12,313 nucleotides of DNA from GCA-2699445 sp032127075 (lineage in GTDB: Bacteria > Actinomycetota > Actinomycetes > S36-B12 > GCA-2699445), in assembly GCA_032127075.1 (NCBI GenBank), contig JAQAZZ010000145.1, positions 1-12,313 on the forward strand, written 5' to 3'. A program made the translations under genes and the position numbers. Positions 11,502-12,313 of the stretch are shown piece after piece. The notes below the pieces were generated by a model. That model was not told where the DNA came from and searched no databases. It saw only the letters and a list, made by a program, of their open reading frames with translations. Position 1 is the stretch's first letter; every line of letters begins with the position of its first letter.

Positions 11502-12313
11502 GGCTTCTGTTCCGGTTGCTCGATGAAGGGCGTGAATCCCGCAGCCCCCAAGGCCGGCGAAACACCGAAGACGCTCCTCTTCGACGACTGCGGTGCCACC
11601 AGGCGCCAATCACCGCGCCGCCATTGCAGCGGGACCTCGTAGACCATCCGTTCGCCGTCCGGCGCCTTGACCAGCAGTTCGACGTCGTTGCCGCCCCCTG
11701 GCTCGAACCGCTGGATACGCCAGGACCGCACGTCACCCGTGGGCACGAGGATCGGCCCGCCGTCGGTGACGCCGACGTTCTCAGCCGCCCGCCGGTAGAT
11801 GCGCCTGGTTTGCCGCAGGAGCTCCTCCTTGCCGCCGAGCACCTGACCCTTGATGGCGGGAGTGAAGACGTCCGGACCGGTGAGTGCATCGATGTGGGTG
11901 GCGATGTGGACTGCCGCCAGGGCTGCGCCATGGGGGGTGTCGGTGAAGCCGCTGGAACGGGTCCGGCTGAAGCGGGAGGGCCCGTCCACGGGGCTGATCG
12001 GCAGAACCGCTCCCTGCCACGAAACCGCCGTCGCCGCGGGCTGTTCGGCACGGGTCGGATCGCCGGCGGGGCGGGCAGCAGGGTCAGCACTCTGCGCGGG
12101 CGACGATGCGGGACCGCCGGTGGACTCCCCCGGTTCCGAGATGCCGAGCCGCCAGGCCAGACCGGCTGTCACCGCCGCCACGACCGCGAGTGCGATGAGG
12201 AGAATCCGAGGCGCGTTCGGTGGCCGGGATGGGAGCCGTACCGACCACCGCGGCAGCCGCGGCAGCCACCGGGTAGTGCGCGTAGGTCTGGCGATGCCGC
12301 CCCCGCGCTGGGG
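11498..12313 (-). CDS. Partial membrane-anchored conserved protein, mobile-element-like, N-terminus beyond the right edge
   Basis: The frame is open to the last base, so 271 residues are visible and the start is outside the window. A basic segment rich in Arg/Pro/Trp comes first. One transmembrane helix, ILLIALAVVAAVTAGLAW (37-54), follows, then a disordered Ser/Pro/Ala linker, then an external domain beginning WQGAVLPISPVDGP. GFTDTPHGAALAAVHIATH and the RIYRRA region resemble conserved proteins I associate with actinobacterial conjugative and integrated elements (DUF8175-like); this is from memory of the pattern and not certain. A GTG at 12181 would give a 227-residue protein, but it falls in the middle of the transmembrane helix and is not a credible start. 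The gene overlaps the proline-rich gene by 4 nt. It has the topology of a type II, single-pass protein with its C-terminal domain outside. Confidence 0.75.
   Translation of the reverse strand, partial: PQRGGGIARPTRTTRWLPRLPRWSVRLPSRPPNAPRILLIALAVVAAVTAGLAWRLGISEPGESTGGPASSPAQSADPAARPAGDPTRAEQPAATAVSWQGAVLPISPVDGPSRFSRTRSSGFTDTPHGAALAAVHIATHIDALTGPDVFTPAIKGQVLGGKEELLRQTRRIYRRAAENVGVTDGGPILVPTGDVRSWRIQRFEPGGGNDVELLVKAPDGERMVYEVPLQWRRGDWRLVAPQSSKRSVFGVSPALGAAGFTPFIEQPEQKP

Noticed and set aside
10698..11642. Plus-strand open frame of 314 codons near the right end
   Set aside because: Opposite the PH and proline-rich genes; Arg/Gly/Ser-rich with no domain. I considered it because the opposite gene is itself unusual, but the signal peptide and in-frame repeats favour the minus strand.
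1..12313. Transposase, integrase, tRNA gene or attachment site
   Set aside because: I looked for these because the right end has a mobile-element feel. No such gene, and no convincing flanking direct repeat, is visible inside the window.

Overview
The window looks like chromosome from a high-G+C actinomycete. The signs are strong G/C preference at third codon positions, GTG used as start codon by most genes, an Lsr2 nucleoid protein, an actinobacterial-type GlgA/GlgM glycosyltransferase, a short Rv2747-like N-acetylglutamate synthase, and a lysS-lsr2 neighbourhood known from Mycobacterium and Streptomyces. I cannot name a genus.

Layout, left to right. (1) Bases 1-178 carry the start of a minus-strand gene leaving the left edge. 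It encodes a Gly/Pro/Asn-rich N-terminus built on a 30-bp tandem repeat. (2) A 144-bp divergent gap leads to glgA (323-1498), the only plus-strand gene. A short hairpin separates it from convergent lsr2. (3) From 10915 down to 1544 runs a long minus-strand cluster. In transcription order it is: a small PH-domain membrane protein, a large three-PH-domain membrane protein, a Rossmann/DUF2520 protein, panC, nadB, nadC, coaX, lysS, an argA-like acetyltransferase and lsr2. (4) From the right edge to 10965, also on the minus strand, are a cut membrane-anchored protein and an overlapping secreted proline-rich protein. They resemble genes of actinobacterial conjugative or integrated elements more than housekeeping genes.

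The central cluster joins pantothenate/CoA synthesis (panC, coaX), de novo NAD synthesis (nadB, nadC), lysyl-tRNA charging, the first step of arginine synthesis and a global DNA-binding silencer. Translational coupling is extensive: overlaps of 1 or 4 nt (GTGA, ATGA, TGATG) occur at PH2/PH1, PH1/DUF2520, panC/nadB, nadB/nadC and lysS/argA, and nadC-coaX are 2 nt apart. panD and nadA, often found near these genes, are absent from the window.

The clearest non-textbook signal is regulatory. Four GTG-started genes (glgA, lysS, panC and the small PH gene) each have an A-N3-T -10-like hexamer exactly 6 nt before the start and no good Shine-Dalgarno. This pattern is expected of leaderless transcripts. 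The left-edge gene has a similar TAGGAT 7 nt before its ATG. For lysS the hexamer includes the coaX stop codon. The other point of interest is the right-hand pair, a membrane protein with a mobile-element look plus a secreted protein with repeated Pro-Leu-His-Pro motifs. It sits where the conserved actinobacterial folate/pantothenate gene order would normally continue. No RNA gene, CRISPR array, transposase or origin is visible.
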